Below are positions 1 to 7,775 of a DNA stretch of 64,000 nucleotides, in pieces. Made by a program: the position numbers and the translations under genes. The notes under the pieces were generated by a model. That model was not told the DNA's origin, did not search any database, and saw only the letters and a program-made list of their open reading frames with translations. Each line of letters opens with the position of its first letter. The first letter of the stretch is position 1. This DNA is from Sphingomonas sp. PP-CE-3G-477 (GTDB lineage: Bacteria; Pseudomonadota; Alphaproteobacteria; Sphingomonadales; Sphingomonadaceae), in the NCBI RefSeq assembly GCF_003050745.1, contig NZ_QAOF01000008.1, positions 62,001-126,000 on the forward strand, in the 5' to 3' direction.

Positions 1-173
1 AGCACGCGCATCGGCTGTTCGACGCGCGCGATCTCCGGCCGCATCCAGCGGTTGAGACCCTCGCGCCAGAACGCGATCGTGCCTGCGACGAACACGAGGA
101 ACAGGATCCAGCCGAGCAGCAGCCCGGACCACGTATGCAGGAACGCCTGCGACTGTCGAAAGCCCTTGCTCAT
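1..173 (-). CDS. PepSY-type iron-uptake membrane protein, N-terminal fragment
   Basis: Only the first 57 codons are inside the window; the gene continues beyond base 1. The visible N terminus has a short polar segment (MSKGFRQSQAFLHTWSG), a hydrophobic membrane helix (about residues 15-36) and then WREGLNRWMRPE, the typical opening of PepSY-associated TM-helix proteins (PiuB-like). These are inner-membrane proteins found beside TonB-dependent siderophore receptors and thought to act in ferric-siderophore reduction or uptake. Its ATG overlaps the stop of the DUF3649 gene (ATGA), so it is the third gene of the receptor operon and probably shares its Fur-type control. Family assignment is fairly sure; the exact function is inferred from context. 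Confidence 0.8.
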   Translation of the reverse strand, partial: MSKGFRQSQAFLHTWSGLLLGWILFLVFVAGTIAFWREGLNRWMRPEIARVEQPMRV

Positions 174-484
174 AACCGCCCCGTCACGTCGATCGAGACC
201 CATGCGATCGCCGCGGCGATCCCGGCGGCGATGGCCAGCGTCCAGATCGCCCGCCAGCCGCTACGCGCGGCGAATGCCCACATCGCCGCGAGCGCGCACA
301 AGGCGAGCGCGATCAGCGACGCGGTGACGCTCGCCTCGGCACGGTCACCGGGCAGCAGCCGCGCGATCGCCATCGCCCAGAGGCTCGCGGTCGCATAGCC
401 GAGTGGCACCGCGGCGACGACGCGCAGCGCGATGTCGCCACGTCGCGCCCAGCGCGCTCGGGCATGCGCGTCGCCCGCCGTCAT
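170..484 (-). CDS. DUF3649-like small membrane protein of iron-uptake operon
   Basis: A protein of 104 residues, started at the ATG that overlaps the stop codon of the upstream TonB receptor (ATGA). A longer reading of the frame runs into the receptor gene and is not used. It has about three hydrophobic segments (near residues 20-42, 52-72 and 78-97) and the early motif LRVVAAVPLGYATASLWAMA, which resembles the DUF3649 family of small iron-regulated membrane proteins. That family commonly sits between a siderophore receptor and a PepSY protein, as here. Its biochemical role is unknown. The stop overlaps the next start by four bases, so the three genes are very probably translated from one mRNA. 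Confidence 0.75.
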   Translation of the reverse strand: MTAGDAHARARWARRGDIALRVVAAVPLGYATASLWAMAIARLLPGDRAEASVTASLIALALCALAAMWAFAARSGWRAIWTLAIAAGIAAAIAWVSIDVTGRL

Positions 485-2766
485 TCGAATGTGTACCGAA
501 GCGTCGCGAACGCGGTACGCGGGCTGCCATAGTAATTGCCGCGACCGGTGGCGGCGATGCGCGCGTAATAGCTCTTGTCGAGTACGTTCGCGACGTTGAC
601 CGAGACACCCACCCGCTCGTTGAACTTGTAGCCTGCGCGCAGGTCGAGCACCGCATAGCTCGGCTGGCGGACGATGGTGGACCGGGTGCGCAGCGTGCCG
701 TCGGCGTTGAATACCGCCGCAGTGCCGCCGAAGGTCGAGCTGAACCACGTCACGCTGCCGCCGAGGCTCGCGCCCGCCAGCGGCCCGTCGACCGGCGCGT
801 AGTTGGTGAACGCCTTGATCATATGCTTCGGCACGATCGGCACCAGTGGCAGCCCCTCGAACGCGGTGGTCTGGTCCTCCAGATACTTGGTCTTGGTGTA
901 GGTGTAGCCGCCATTGATCCGCCAGCCGGGCAGGATCTCGCCGGTCGCCTCGGCCTCGATACCGCGCGAGCGGACCTTGCCGGTCTGCAGCACGACGGTC
1001 TGGATGTCGGGATCGTTGAACAGGCGATTGGTCTGCGTGATCTGATACGCCGCCGCCGACAGCAGCAGGCGATCGTTCATCAGCGAGAGCTTCGTCCCCG
1101 CCTCATATTGCGCACCGACCAGCGGCTCGATCTGCTGCCCGTCGGGGCGTGCCCGGCCGACCGGTGCCGCCTGCGGCGTGAAGCTGTCGGCGTAGCTCGC
1201 ATAGAGGTTGAGCTGCGACGTCACGTCCCAGACGATCCCGGCATAGGGCGTGAAGCGGTTGTCGATCCCGTAGCGCGTCGACGGCGGCAGAACGCCGGTC
1301 GGCGTCAGGAGCGTGGTCGTCGTGGTATCCCACCACGTCACGCGGCCGCCACCGATCAGCGTCAGGCCGGCAAGCGGGCTCAGCCGCATCTGCCCGTAGA
1401 GGCCGTATTGCTCGACGTCGGTCGAGGAACCGCCATAGACCTGCAGCGCGCAATTGGCGGGCGCGGGCGTGATCGCGGTGCTGGAATTGGGACAGGTCGC
1501 CCCCGTCCCCTGCACCGGATAATAGGGCGACGCGCCATACGGGTTCAGCGGCGGCTCGAACGGCGACACCGGATTATACACGTCGATCCGCGCATAATTG
1601 GACAGCCGGGTGAAATAGGACGTGCCTGAACTCGCCTGGTAATCGGTGCCGAGGATCAGCGTCTGGTCGCGTCCGAACAGCGGGAAGCTGCCGATGCCGT
1701 TGAAGTCGAACGAGCGCGTCTGCTGCTTGCTGTCGCCGCGATAGGCGATGTGGCTGGTCGAGCCGTTGGTCGCGGTGACCGGCTGGTTGCCGATATAGCT
1801 GTAGATGTCGACGCGATCGACGTCGGTGAACAGCCCGGTCGCGCGCAACGTCCAGCGGTCGCTGATCTTGTGCGCCAGTTCGGCGAACCCGGTCCAGGTC
1901 TCGGCGTTGAACCGGTTCCAGTCGGCGCCGAGATAGGTCGATCGCTTCACGTCCAGCAACTTGCCGTCGCTGCCGTCCGCGCCGCCGATGATGCCGGGCA
2001 GTCCCGACTGCACCGCCGGACGGAAGCGGTCGTAATAGCCGCCGACCGTCAGCGTGGTGCGCTCGCCGATCTCAAGCGAACCGACCGCGAACCCGCCGAT
2101 GCGGTTGCGATGCGCCGTGGCGAAGAACTGGTCCTGGTCCTGCGCCATCGCACCGACGCGCAAGCCCGCCTTCGATCCGACCGGCGTCGAGACGTCGAGT
2201 TCGAACCGTAGATTGTCATAGCTGCCGGCACCGGCGCTCGCCTGCGTCTTGAACGCGTCGAGCGGCCGCTTGCGCACCATGTTGATGCTGCCGGCGGGAT
2301 TGCCCGATCCGCTGAACAGGCCTGCCGGGCCACGCAGCACCTCCAGCCGGTCGTAGAAGAACAGGTCCGGCACGGCGGACGGGAAGTTGAACGCAAAGCT
2401 CGGGACGCCGTCGATCAGGTAATTGGTGATCGCGAACCCGCGCGAGAAGAACGACGGGTCCTCGCTGCCGACGCCGTTGACGGTGATGCCGTTGGTCGCG
2501 GTCAGCGCGTCCTCCAGCGTGAACAAATTCTGCGCCTCGATCTGCTCGCGGTCGATCACGGTGATGGTGTTCGGGGTGTCCTTCAGCGGCGTCACGGTCT
2601 TGCCGACCGCGCGACCATAGCTCTTGCCGATGACCATGATCTCGTCGGACTTCTGCGCGTCGTCCGATCCGCTGGAGGCTTCCGCGGTCTTCGGCTCTTC
2701 CGCCGATGCCGGCAAAGGTGCCCCGACCAGTGCCGCACTCGCCAGCAATATACTCGACAAACTCAT
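481..2766 (-). CDS. TonB-dependent siderophore receptor
   Basis: A 761-residue outer-membrane receptor for ferric siderophores. A signal peptide (residues 1 to about 22, ending PLPASA) is followed by a TonB-box-like stretch (DEIMVIG, about 41-47). The plug domain (about 57-165) holds DTPNTITVIDREQIE and the conserved RGF, LIDG and LEVLRGPAGLFSGSGNPAGS motifs. The remainder forms a 22-strand barrel with the late motif NVANVLDKSYYARI and an aromatic-rich C terminus (RYTFE). Length and motifs fit the FecA/FhuE/FpvA group; without a FecA-like N-terminal signalling domain it is not expected to work with an anti-sigma factor. It is first in an operon with DUF3649 and PepSY genes, and a Fur-like palindrome lies about 40-60 bases upstream. 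The ligand cannot be told from sequence. Confidence 0.95.
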   Translation of the reverse strand: MSLSSILLASAALVGAPLPASAEEPKTAEASSGSDDAQKSDEIMVIGKSYGRAVGKTVTPLKDTPNTITVIDREQIEAQNLFTLEDALTATNGITVNGVGSEDPSFFSRGFAITNYLIDGVPSFAFNFPSAVPDLFFYDRLEVLRGPAGLFSGSGNPAGSINMVRKRPLDAFKTQASAGAGSYDNLRFELDVSTPVGSKAGLRVGAMAQDQDQFFATAHRNRIGGFAVGSLEIGERTTLTVGGYYDRFRPAVQSGLPGIIGGADGSDGKLLDVKRSTYLGADWNRFNAETWTGFAELAHKISDRWTLRATGLFTDVDRVDIYSYIGNQPVTATNGSTSHIAYRGDSKQQTRSFDFNGIGSFPLFGRDQTLILGTDYQASSGTSYFTRLSNYARIDVYNPVSPFEPPLNPYGASPYYPVQGTGATCPNSSTAITPAPANCALQVYGGSSTDVEQYGLYGQMRLSPLAGLTLIGGGRVTWWDTTTTTLLTPTGVLPPSTRYGIDNRFTPYAGIVWDVTSQLNLYASYADSFTPQAAPVGRARPDGQQIEPLVGAQYEAGTKLSLMNDRLLLSAAAYQITQTNRLFNDPDIQTVVLQTGKVRSRGIEAEATGEILPGWRINGGYTYTKTKYLEDQTTAFEGLPLVPIVPKHMIKAFTNYAPVDGPLAGASLGGSVTWFSSTFGGTAAVFNADGTLRTRSTIVRQPSYAVLDLRAGYKFNERVGVSVNVANVLDKSYYARIAATGRGNYYGSPRTAFATLRYTFE

Positions 2767-2805
2767 ACTGAACCCCCGTTGACCGGAGCCCTCTAGAAGA
2801 GTCGC

Positions 2806-2825
2806 TTTTGCGAGTCACTATCAAT
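2806..2825 (-). promoter_or_regulatory. Fur-box-like operator upstream of the siderophore receptor
   Basis: Read on the minus strand the site is attgatagtgactcgcaaaa. It keeps the GATA-TGA-TC-CA skeleton of the 19-bp Fur box (GATAATGATAATCATTATC) with an imperfect 7-1-7 dyad. It lies about 40-60 bases before the receptor ATG, where a Fur repressor would block the promoter. The match is partial and rests on position and context as much as on sequence. Confidence 0.5.
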
Positions 2826-3130
2826 CTAACGTTTTTGTCATCTTCGGGAAAGACCTTGGCGATGATGCGGAGACAGAAGGCGCCTCGTTTCACAGCAATC
2901 GACAGACGATGAAAAGATCGGATCGGTCAGGATGCGTGGAGGCAAACGGGCTAGACCTGTCCAACCAGCTGACCCGACGCGGTCCGCCATCACGTGCCTT
3001 TCCAAGACGAGCGCCAGAGGGGAACGATCTACACGATCAAAAATCGTCTTTCGCTGCACTAGCCCAAGACTCGGTTTTGAACAGATCGACGGTCGTTGAC
3101 ATTACACCGCGGGTCCACGATGTAACTCTC

Positions 3131-3238
3131 ATGTACGCTCCTGCGACACATAAACGTTTCCGCGACCACGCCGGTCAACTCGCCGCACGCGGTTAGCCCG
3201 AGCTCGCGGCCAGACGCCGCTGGAGTTCGGGCTTTATT
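3131..3238 (+). ncRNA. Candidate small RNA ending in a strong hairpin
   Basis: A consensus -35 hexamer TTGACA (3096-3101) is followed after 17 bases by a weak -10 (GATGTA, 3119-3124). About 65 bases beyond the expected start is a very stable terminator-like hairpin followed by TTTATT. No convincing coding frame with a ribosome binding site lies between them, so a transcript of about 105-110 nt is predicted. No known RNA family is recognised, and the weak -10 keeps this tentative. Confidence 0.25.
3195..3238 (+). terminator. Rho-independent terminator-like hairpin
   Basis: An 11-bp outer stem (AGCCCGAGCTC paired with GAGTTCGGGCT, one G-U pair) and a 5-bp inner stem (GCGGC/GCCGC) are separated by a two-base bulge, with loop CAGAC, followed by TTTATT. 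There is no obvious plus-strand protein gene upstream for it to serve, and the next gene begins 60 bases downstream. Confidence 0.7.
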
Positions 3239-3299
3239 CGATCTGACCTTTGGGACGCTCTCGAAGCGCCCATGATCTCGAGTAAGTGGAAACCGTACA

Positions 3300-3605
3300 G
3301 TGGCAGACGACATTCAAAATTCGGACGAGCACGGATCTTCAGGTGACGAGCACGGATCTTCAGGTAAGGATCATCAGGATCCGAGTGATCCGTCGCGACC
3401 TTTTCTGAGAATGCGGCCGAAGCATTTCTTTTCCAATGACTTCCGGATGGAGGTCGTTCAGGACTATTCCAAATCCGACGTGGAAGATTTGAGGGAAAGC
3501 CCGCCAAACTGGTTGGGTCGATTGATGGAACTCAACCTTCTGTTCATCATCCTGCTGATCGGCGTGCCGGTGCTCGTGTACTGCATCCTGGCATCGGCGA
3601 CCTAG
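3300..3605 (+). CDS. Small acidic tail-anchored membrane protein, hypothetical
   Basis: A 101-residue protein with a GTG start. The N-terminal third is very acidic and disordered and contains a tandem duplication of DEHGSSG (residues 9-15 and 16-22), encoded by an exact 21-bp direct repeat. The middle is charged. A single strongly hydrophobic helix (about residues 76-97, LELNLLFIIL-type composition ending VLVYCILA) lies at the C terminus, so it would be anchored in the inner membrane with its N terminus in the cytoplasm. No family is recognised. It stands alone, between the hairpin at 3195-3238 and a convergent secreted-protein gene. The start is uncertain because no good Shine-Dalgarno sequence is visible. 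Confidence 0.55.
   Translation: MADDIQNSDEHGSSGDEHGSSGKDHQDPSDPSRPFLRMRPKHFFSNDFRMEVVQDYSKSDVEDLRESPPNWLGRLMELNLLFIILLIGVPVLVYCILASAT
3324..3365 (+). repeat. Exact 21-bp tandem duplication inside a coding sequence
   Basis: Two perfect head-to-tail copies of a 21-base unit (3324-3344 and 3345-3365) encode DEHGSSG twice without changing the frame. This looks like a recent slippage or duplication event in the disordered N terminus of the small membrane protein. Confidence 0.9.
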
Positions 3606-3759
3606 CCGCCGATGCAGCGGACCGGAATGCGTCGGAATGCGGGCCTGGCGCAGTCCTCAGATCGAGCGACATTCCTGAGCACGCTTGTTCGCTCATGCGC
3701 GCGTTTACACCGCCACTCGTCGTACGCGGCAACGGCAAGGGCAAGGGCACCGATGGTGG

Positions 3760-5496
3760 TTAAGGTCGCGGCAAAGTGTCCAGAACCGCGATGGCGCTGG
3801 CGCGTTCGGGCGAGTCATACCCTCCGCGCGCGACCGGCATCAGCGTGCTTCGCGCGAGCGGGACGATCCCGCGCGACGCTAGCTCGGTCCCAAGCGCGAG
3901 CCGGGTCGCTGACGCGTTCGGCACGGCGATCAGCGCCTTGGTGAGGCCGTCGACGGCGATTGCCGGCGCCTTTTCTCCCGCATCGGCGAAACTACGATAA
4001 TAAGCGAGAAGAGGTGCCGACGCTTCGGTATCGGCACGATTGGCTCGCGCGATCGTGCTCCGCGCCTGCCGAAGCATCGCGGTGCGTTCGCTGCCACCCA
4101 GGCCCTTCGCCTGCTGCGTCATTGCAACGCCACTCCACATCAGACCCACGCTGCTGCCGGGCGAAATGACCAAGGCGCGATCCGCTGCGGCATGGCATTC
4201 CGCCCCATTGCCGCTGCGGCATTCGGCCTCTGCCAGCAGAACTTGCGCGCCTTCGTCGGTCGAGAATTTCGCAGCATCCGTGCGCAGTCGCCGCAACCAG
4301 GCATCTAGCTGCTTGAGGGCGGGACCGGTGGTCGCCTCGACGCGCGAACCGAGCTCAAGCCGCCCCTTCACGAACGCCGCCTCACCAAGCGACAGCCGGT
4401 GCACGATCGGCATACCCGCCCGCTCCGCCGGATAGGTCATCCGTTCGAACGGCTTTTTTGCGTAGAAGTAGCTGCGTAACTCCTTGGCGAGCGCATCGGG
4501 GTCGCCGAACACCGCAGCCGCCTCCGCCGACGGCGTTCCACTCGCAACCGCCTTCAGATACTGGCGGAATTGTCCGTTGCGGGTCGGCGAGAAGAACAGG
4601 AAGTGCGTCAGCATCCATGCATGCACCGGTGTCCAGCGTGTCTTGTTCGCAGGCCGTGTGAGATACGCATCGTTGAAGACGTCGGTCAGAGCAAAGTTGC
4701 CGAACCGGTGGAGAACGGCGGTCGTTCCCGCGGGCGCGCGACCATATTCCATCGTTGTTTCGCCACGAACGACCAACGTCGAGAACAACTGGCCGAAGCC
4801 ATCCAGATACCAGCGGGGATAGGCAGCGGGAAAGAACGTCGTCAGGTAATGCTGTGCAAAGCCAGCGTAGATCATGCCCTCCGCGGTCAGCGGCACGGAT
4901 TCCTCGTTGATCGGTCGGATAAGATCAGCACTGCTCTGCAAACCGAACAGTCCGGACTGACCGATCTGCCCCGCCCCGCCGGCGGGACCGCCAGGCGTAG
5001 GCAATTGCAGCCCTTGCAAGGCGTTGGCGACCGATACGCCTTGCTGGAGCACTACCCGTTGATCAATTCGGGTGGTTGCCAGCACGGCGCCGTCCTGACG
5101 GGGATCATAATAACGCCGGATGTCGAACGCCTCGTTGAAGGGCCCCTGCTGCCAGCGCATGTTACGCAGGTCCATCGCCTGGAATTCGGCTGCGTCTCCG
5201 ATCAGCGTTACCCGGAGCTTCGTCGTATCGTCGGTCCGATCGGTACGGTTCAACAGGACGGACAACAGGAAATACAGCCGTTCCAGATTGTGCGCGATCT
5301 GCGTGACTTCCCGTTCGGGACCATCACTCAACACGATGACGTGCTGGGTTTCCGCCTCACGCCAGTTGCTTGGTCGCGCCCGCTGCCCCTGCACGACGAT
5401 ATCGTGGCCGGAGGATGGCGGCGGAACGATCTGCGCCGCAAGCGGAGCGGCTACACATGCGAGCGCTGGTATGCCCGCCCAGAATATCGTCCGCAT
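3760..5496 (-). CDS. Large secreted protein with peptidase-like and TPR-like regions
   Basis: I start it at the internal ATG that opens a clean signal peptide (MRTIFWAGIPALACVAAPLAAQ); an upstream ATG at 5523 would add nine residues. The product is about 578 residues and exported. After a low-complexity linker comes a region (roughly 45-330) with a motif like YAGFAQHYLTTFFPAAYPRW-LDGFGQLFS, recalling the gluzincin-like DUF1570 proteins often seen in sphingomonads, but without a clear HExxH. The C-terminal third is alanine-rich and helical with repeat-like units (AEAECRSGNGAECHAAADRAL), consistent with TPR repeats. It stands alone on the minus strand. I would call it a hypothetical periplasmic protein; a protease activity is not supported. 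Confidence 0.75.
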   Translation of the reverse strand: MRTIFWAGIPALACVAAPLAAQIVPPPSSGHDIVVQGQRARPSNWREAETQHVIVLSDGPEREVTQIAHNLERLYFLLSVLLNRTDRTDDTTKLRVTLIGDAAEFQAMDLRNMRWQQGPFNEAFDIRRYYDPRQDGAVLATTRIDQRVVLQQGVSVANALQGLQLPTPGGPAGGAGQIGQSGLFGLQSSADLIRPINEESVPLTAEGMIYAGFAQHYLTTFFPAAYPRWYLDGFGQLFSTLVVRGETTMEYGRAPAGTTAVLHRFGNFALTDVFNDAYLTRPANKTRWTPVHAWMLTHFLFFSPTRNGQFRQYLKAVASGTPSAEAAAVFGDPDALAKELRSYFYAKKPFERMTYPAERAGMPIVHRLSLGEAAFVKGRLELGSRVEATTGPALKQLDAWLRRLRTDAAKFSTDEGAQVLLAEAECRSGNGAECHAAADRALVISPGSSVGLMWSGVAMTQQAKGLGGSERTAMLRQARSTIARANRADTEASAPLLAYYRSFADAGEKAPAIAVDGLTKALIAVPNASATRLALGTELASRGIVPLARSTLMPVARGGYDSPERASAIAVLDTLPRP

Positions 5497-5818
5497 CCGC
5501 CGCTCCCCGGTCACGCGGATCATTGCCCGCTACCGCCCACTTCAGACCACGAAAACGGCCGTGCTAAAAGCGCGAAAAGCGGTTCAACCGATCATGCCGA
5601 TACTCAACATACGTGCAGGTCGGTCAGGCGGTCATTCCCTGGTCCCGGAGTGCGCTGCATGGGAAGCGCCGCGTAGCGGCCGGTCGTTTACGACACCGAT
5701 GGCACGCATCTTGTGCAAGCCCCTGTTTTGACGGCACAAATAGCAAGGTTCGGCGTTGAGCCGATCAGGAAAGGCGTCCGCAAACCGTTTCCTTCAGCGG
5801 CAGAAAACAGGAAGAATC
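5497..5818. other. Intergenic region between divergent genes
   Basis: About 320 bases between the secreted-protein gene (minus) and the SDR gene (plus) must hold both promoters. A TTGACG hexamer at about 5728-5733 could be a -35 element for the SDR gene. No small open frame with a ribosome binding site and no repeat of the palindromic families was found here. Confidence 0.4.
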
Positions 5819-6523
5819 ATGTCTAGCAAGGTCGCCATCGTCACGGGTGCGTCGCAAGGGTTGGGAGCGGGCATCGCACGCGGTTATCGCGAACGCGGCT
5901 GGCGTGTGGTCGGCGTATCGCGCAACATCACGGACGCCGACGAGGCGGACTGGCTCACCGTGGCAGGCGATGTCGGCGATCCCGCGACCGCCGAGGCGGT
6001 GGTTGCCCGCACGCTCGACCGGTTCGGTCGGATCGACACGCTGGTCAACAACGCGGGCGTCTTCATCGGCGAAGCGTTTACCGACTATACCGACGACCAG
6101 TATCGACGCATCGTCGCGACCAACCTCGATGGATTCTTCCACATGACCCGGCACGCCCTGCCCGCGATGTTGCGCAGTGGTGGTGGCCATATCGTCCAGA
6201 TCGTCACGACGCTTGCCGAGCACGCCAACGGCGAGTTCCCTTCGGTTCTCGCATCGTTGACCAAGGGTGGTCTCGCTGCTGCAACCCGCAGCCTGGCGAT
6301 CGAGTATGCCGCACGGGGAATCCGCGCCAACGCCATTTCACCAGGTATCATGGAAACGCCGATGCATCCTGCCGAGACGCGCGCCGGACTCGGCCGCTAC
6401 CACCCGCTGGGCCGGATGGGCACCGTCGCCGACGTGGTACAGGCCATCCTGTACCTAGAGGACGCGACGTTCGTGACGGGCGAAATACTGCATGTCGATG
6501 GCGGTCAGGTGGCAGGCCATTAG
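5819..6523 (+). CDS. SDR-family oxidoreductase lacking the catalytic tyrosine
   Basis: The ATG at 5819 follows an AGGAAG ribosome binding site; a longer frame from 5756 would add 21 unconvincing residues. The 234-residue protein is a short-chain dehydrogenase/reductase. It has the NAD(P)-binding TGASQGLGAG (residues 9-18), the NNAG motif (77-80) and the C-terminal VTGEILHVDGGQ. The usual YxxxK active site instead reads ASLTK (145-149), and the upstream serine position is occupied by threonines (130-131). I recall an SDR subgroup with this SxLASLTKGG signature, so it may be a family trait rather than damage. It is monocistronic and faces a tRNA gene on the other strand. Substrate unknown. Confidence 0.85.
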   Translation: MSSKVAIVTGASQGLGAGIARGYRERGWRVVGVSRNITDADEADWLTVAGDVGDPATAEAVVARTLDRFGRIDTLVNNAGVFIGEAFTDYTDDQYRRIVATNLDGFFHMTRHALPAMLRSGGGHIVQIVTTLAEHANGEFPSVLASLTKGGLAAATRSLAIEYAARGIRANAISPGIMETPMHPAETRAGLGRYHPLGRMGTVADVVQAILYLEDATFVTGEILHVDGGQVAGH

Positions 6524-6738
6524 AACGCGGCTCGTGGACGTCATGGGTTGCGCAACATCGCCGAGCCAAACGATCAAGGCTAGCTCGATCCGGATCCCAA
6601 CTGCCTGATCGGCATCGGGCGCTCCTGCAGATGGATGCCTGGCTGAGACGCGACGAAACGACGCGAGACTGCCGCACATCGCAACCGACAGCCCGGCCGA
6701 TGGTCAGGAAATGGATGAGACGCCCCGGGATGGCAGGG

Positions 6739-6829
6739 TGGCGGAGCGGGTGGGATTCGAACCCACGATACGCTTTTGACGTATACTCACTTTCCAGGCG
6801 AGCGCCTTCGACCACTCGGCCACCGCTCC
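6739..6829 (-). tRNA. tRNA-Ser(GGA)
   Basis: Read on the minus strand this is a complete class II tRNA. The acceptor stem GGAGCGG/CCGCTCC is followed by discriminator G and an encoded CCA (6741-6739). The anticodon loop is CTGGAAA with anticodon GGA (6795-6793), reading UCC and UCU serine codons. A long variable arm (TATACG...CGTATC) and the T-arm GGGTTCGAATCCC are present. The length of 91 bases with CCA fits tRNA-Ser. No integrated element follows its 3' end. Confidence 0.97.
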
Positions 6830-6917
6830 GCATTGCTCTGGAAGCGGGTCTGCTAGTGCGGGTTTCGCGCGCGCGCAAGCGATTGCGTGCGGGGACGGCC
6901 TCGGGCAGTCTGCGGGG

Positions 6918-7775
6918 ATGTTGAATATCCTTCTCGCCGCCATGCTTGCGCAGGCCGTTCCGGCCGCCGCGACGCTCCCGTCCGATCCGGTGCCGGCGGA
7001 CTGGGTTGCGGTCCCGGACGACGAACTAATGGTCTTCACCCTGGCCAATGGGCACCGGTTTACCGTGCGGCTGGCGCCTCGCTATGCGCCGGTGCACGTC
7101 GCGAACATACGCAAGTTGGCGCGTGCGCATTGGTGGGATGCGGGGACGAGCGTGTACCGCTTGCAGGACAATTACGTCGCGCAATGGGGTGACGCGACGG
7201 AGAAGAAGGCGCTGGTCGCGGGCGTCGTCGCGAATCCATCGGCGGAATATTCGCATGCCGGGCCGACGACGGTGGCGCGGCTGTCGCAGCGCGATCCTTA
7301 TGCGGAATGGGCGGGGTATAGTCGCGACGGGTGGCCGCTCGCGGGCAATGGCGCGACCGAGTGGGTGCCGCATTGCTACGGCATGGTCGGCGTCGCGCGC
7401 GATCTGGCGCCGAGCACGGGGAGCGGCGCTGAGCTGTATACCGTGATCGGGCATTCGCCGCGTGCGCTCGACCGGAACATCGCGGTAGTTGGGCGCGTGA
7501 TCGACGGGGTCGAGTGGCTGTCGTCGCTGCCGCGCGGGACGGGGGATCTGGGGTTCTACAAGACCGAGGGGGAGCGTAGCCCGATCGTGTCCGCACGCCT
7601 CGCGAGCGACCTGCCCGCCGGTGAGCGACCGCATTTCGAATATCGCGCGGCGGACAATCCGCGGTTCGTGGCGTGGATCGCCTCGCGGGAGAACCGGGCG
7701 GGGCCGTTCTTTACGGTGCCCGCCGGGGGCGCCGACATCTGTGCCGCGCTGCCCCCGGTGCGCAAGGTGCCCTAG
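6918..7775 (+). CDS. Periplasmic cyclophilin-type peptidyl-prolyl isomerase
   Basis: A 285-residue protein beginning with a short signal peptide (MLNILLAAMLAQAVPAAA). A cyclophilin domain covers about residues 35-215. It includes the family's opening (VFTLANGHRFTVRLAPRYAP), the core FRLQDNYVAQWGD-like region (here YRLQDNYVAQWGD) and the late VVGRVIDGVEWLSSLPRG stretch. The product should catalyse cis-trans isomerisation of prolyl bonds in exported proteins. About 70 C-terminal residues lie outside the fold. Its stop shares a CTAG palindrome with the stop of the convergent pirin gene, so the two coding regions overlap by four bases. Confidence 0.9.
   Translation: MLNILLAAMLAQAVPAAATLPSDPVPADWVAVPDDELMVFTLANGHRFTVRLAPRYAPVHVANIRKLARAHWWDAGTSVYRLQDNYVAQWGDATEKKALVAGVVANPSAEYSHAGPTTVARLSQRDPYAEWAGYSRDGWPLAGNGATEWVPHCYGMVGVARDLAPSTGSGAELYTVIGHSPRALDRNIAVVGRVIDGVEWLSSLPRGTGDLGFYKTEGERSPIVSARLASDLPAGERPHFEYRAADNPRFVAWIASRENRAGPFFTVPAGGADICAALPPVRKVP

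Larger units (their letters stand above)
2767..3299. other. Intergenic region, receptor promoter and possible small RNA
   Basis: This 530-base gap between divergent genes holds the receptor promoter region with the Fur-like site at its left end and a strong hairpin near 3195-3233. An open frame of 95 codons (2909-3196, plus) ends exactly where the hairpin begins, but it has no ribosome binding site and no recognisable domain, so I do not call it a gene. Confidence 0.5.

Noticed and set aside
2909..3196. A 95-codon frame ending at the hairpin near 3195
   Set aside because: No ribosome binding site, low-complexity charged composition and no family. The hairpin and promoter signals fit a small RNA better.
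6739..6829. The tRNA-Ser 3' end as an attachment site for an integrated element
   Set aside because: No integrase, no repeat of the tRNA 3' end and no compositional shift were seen next to it.
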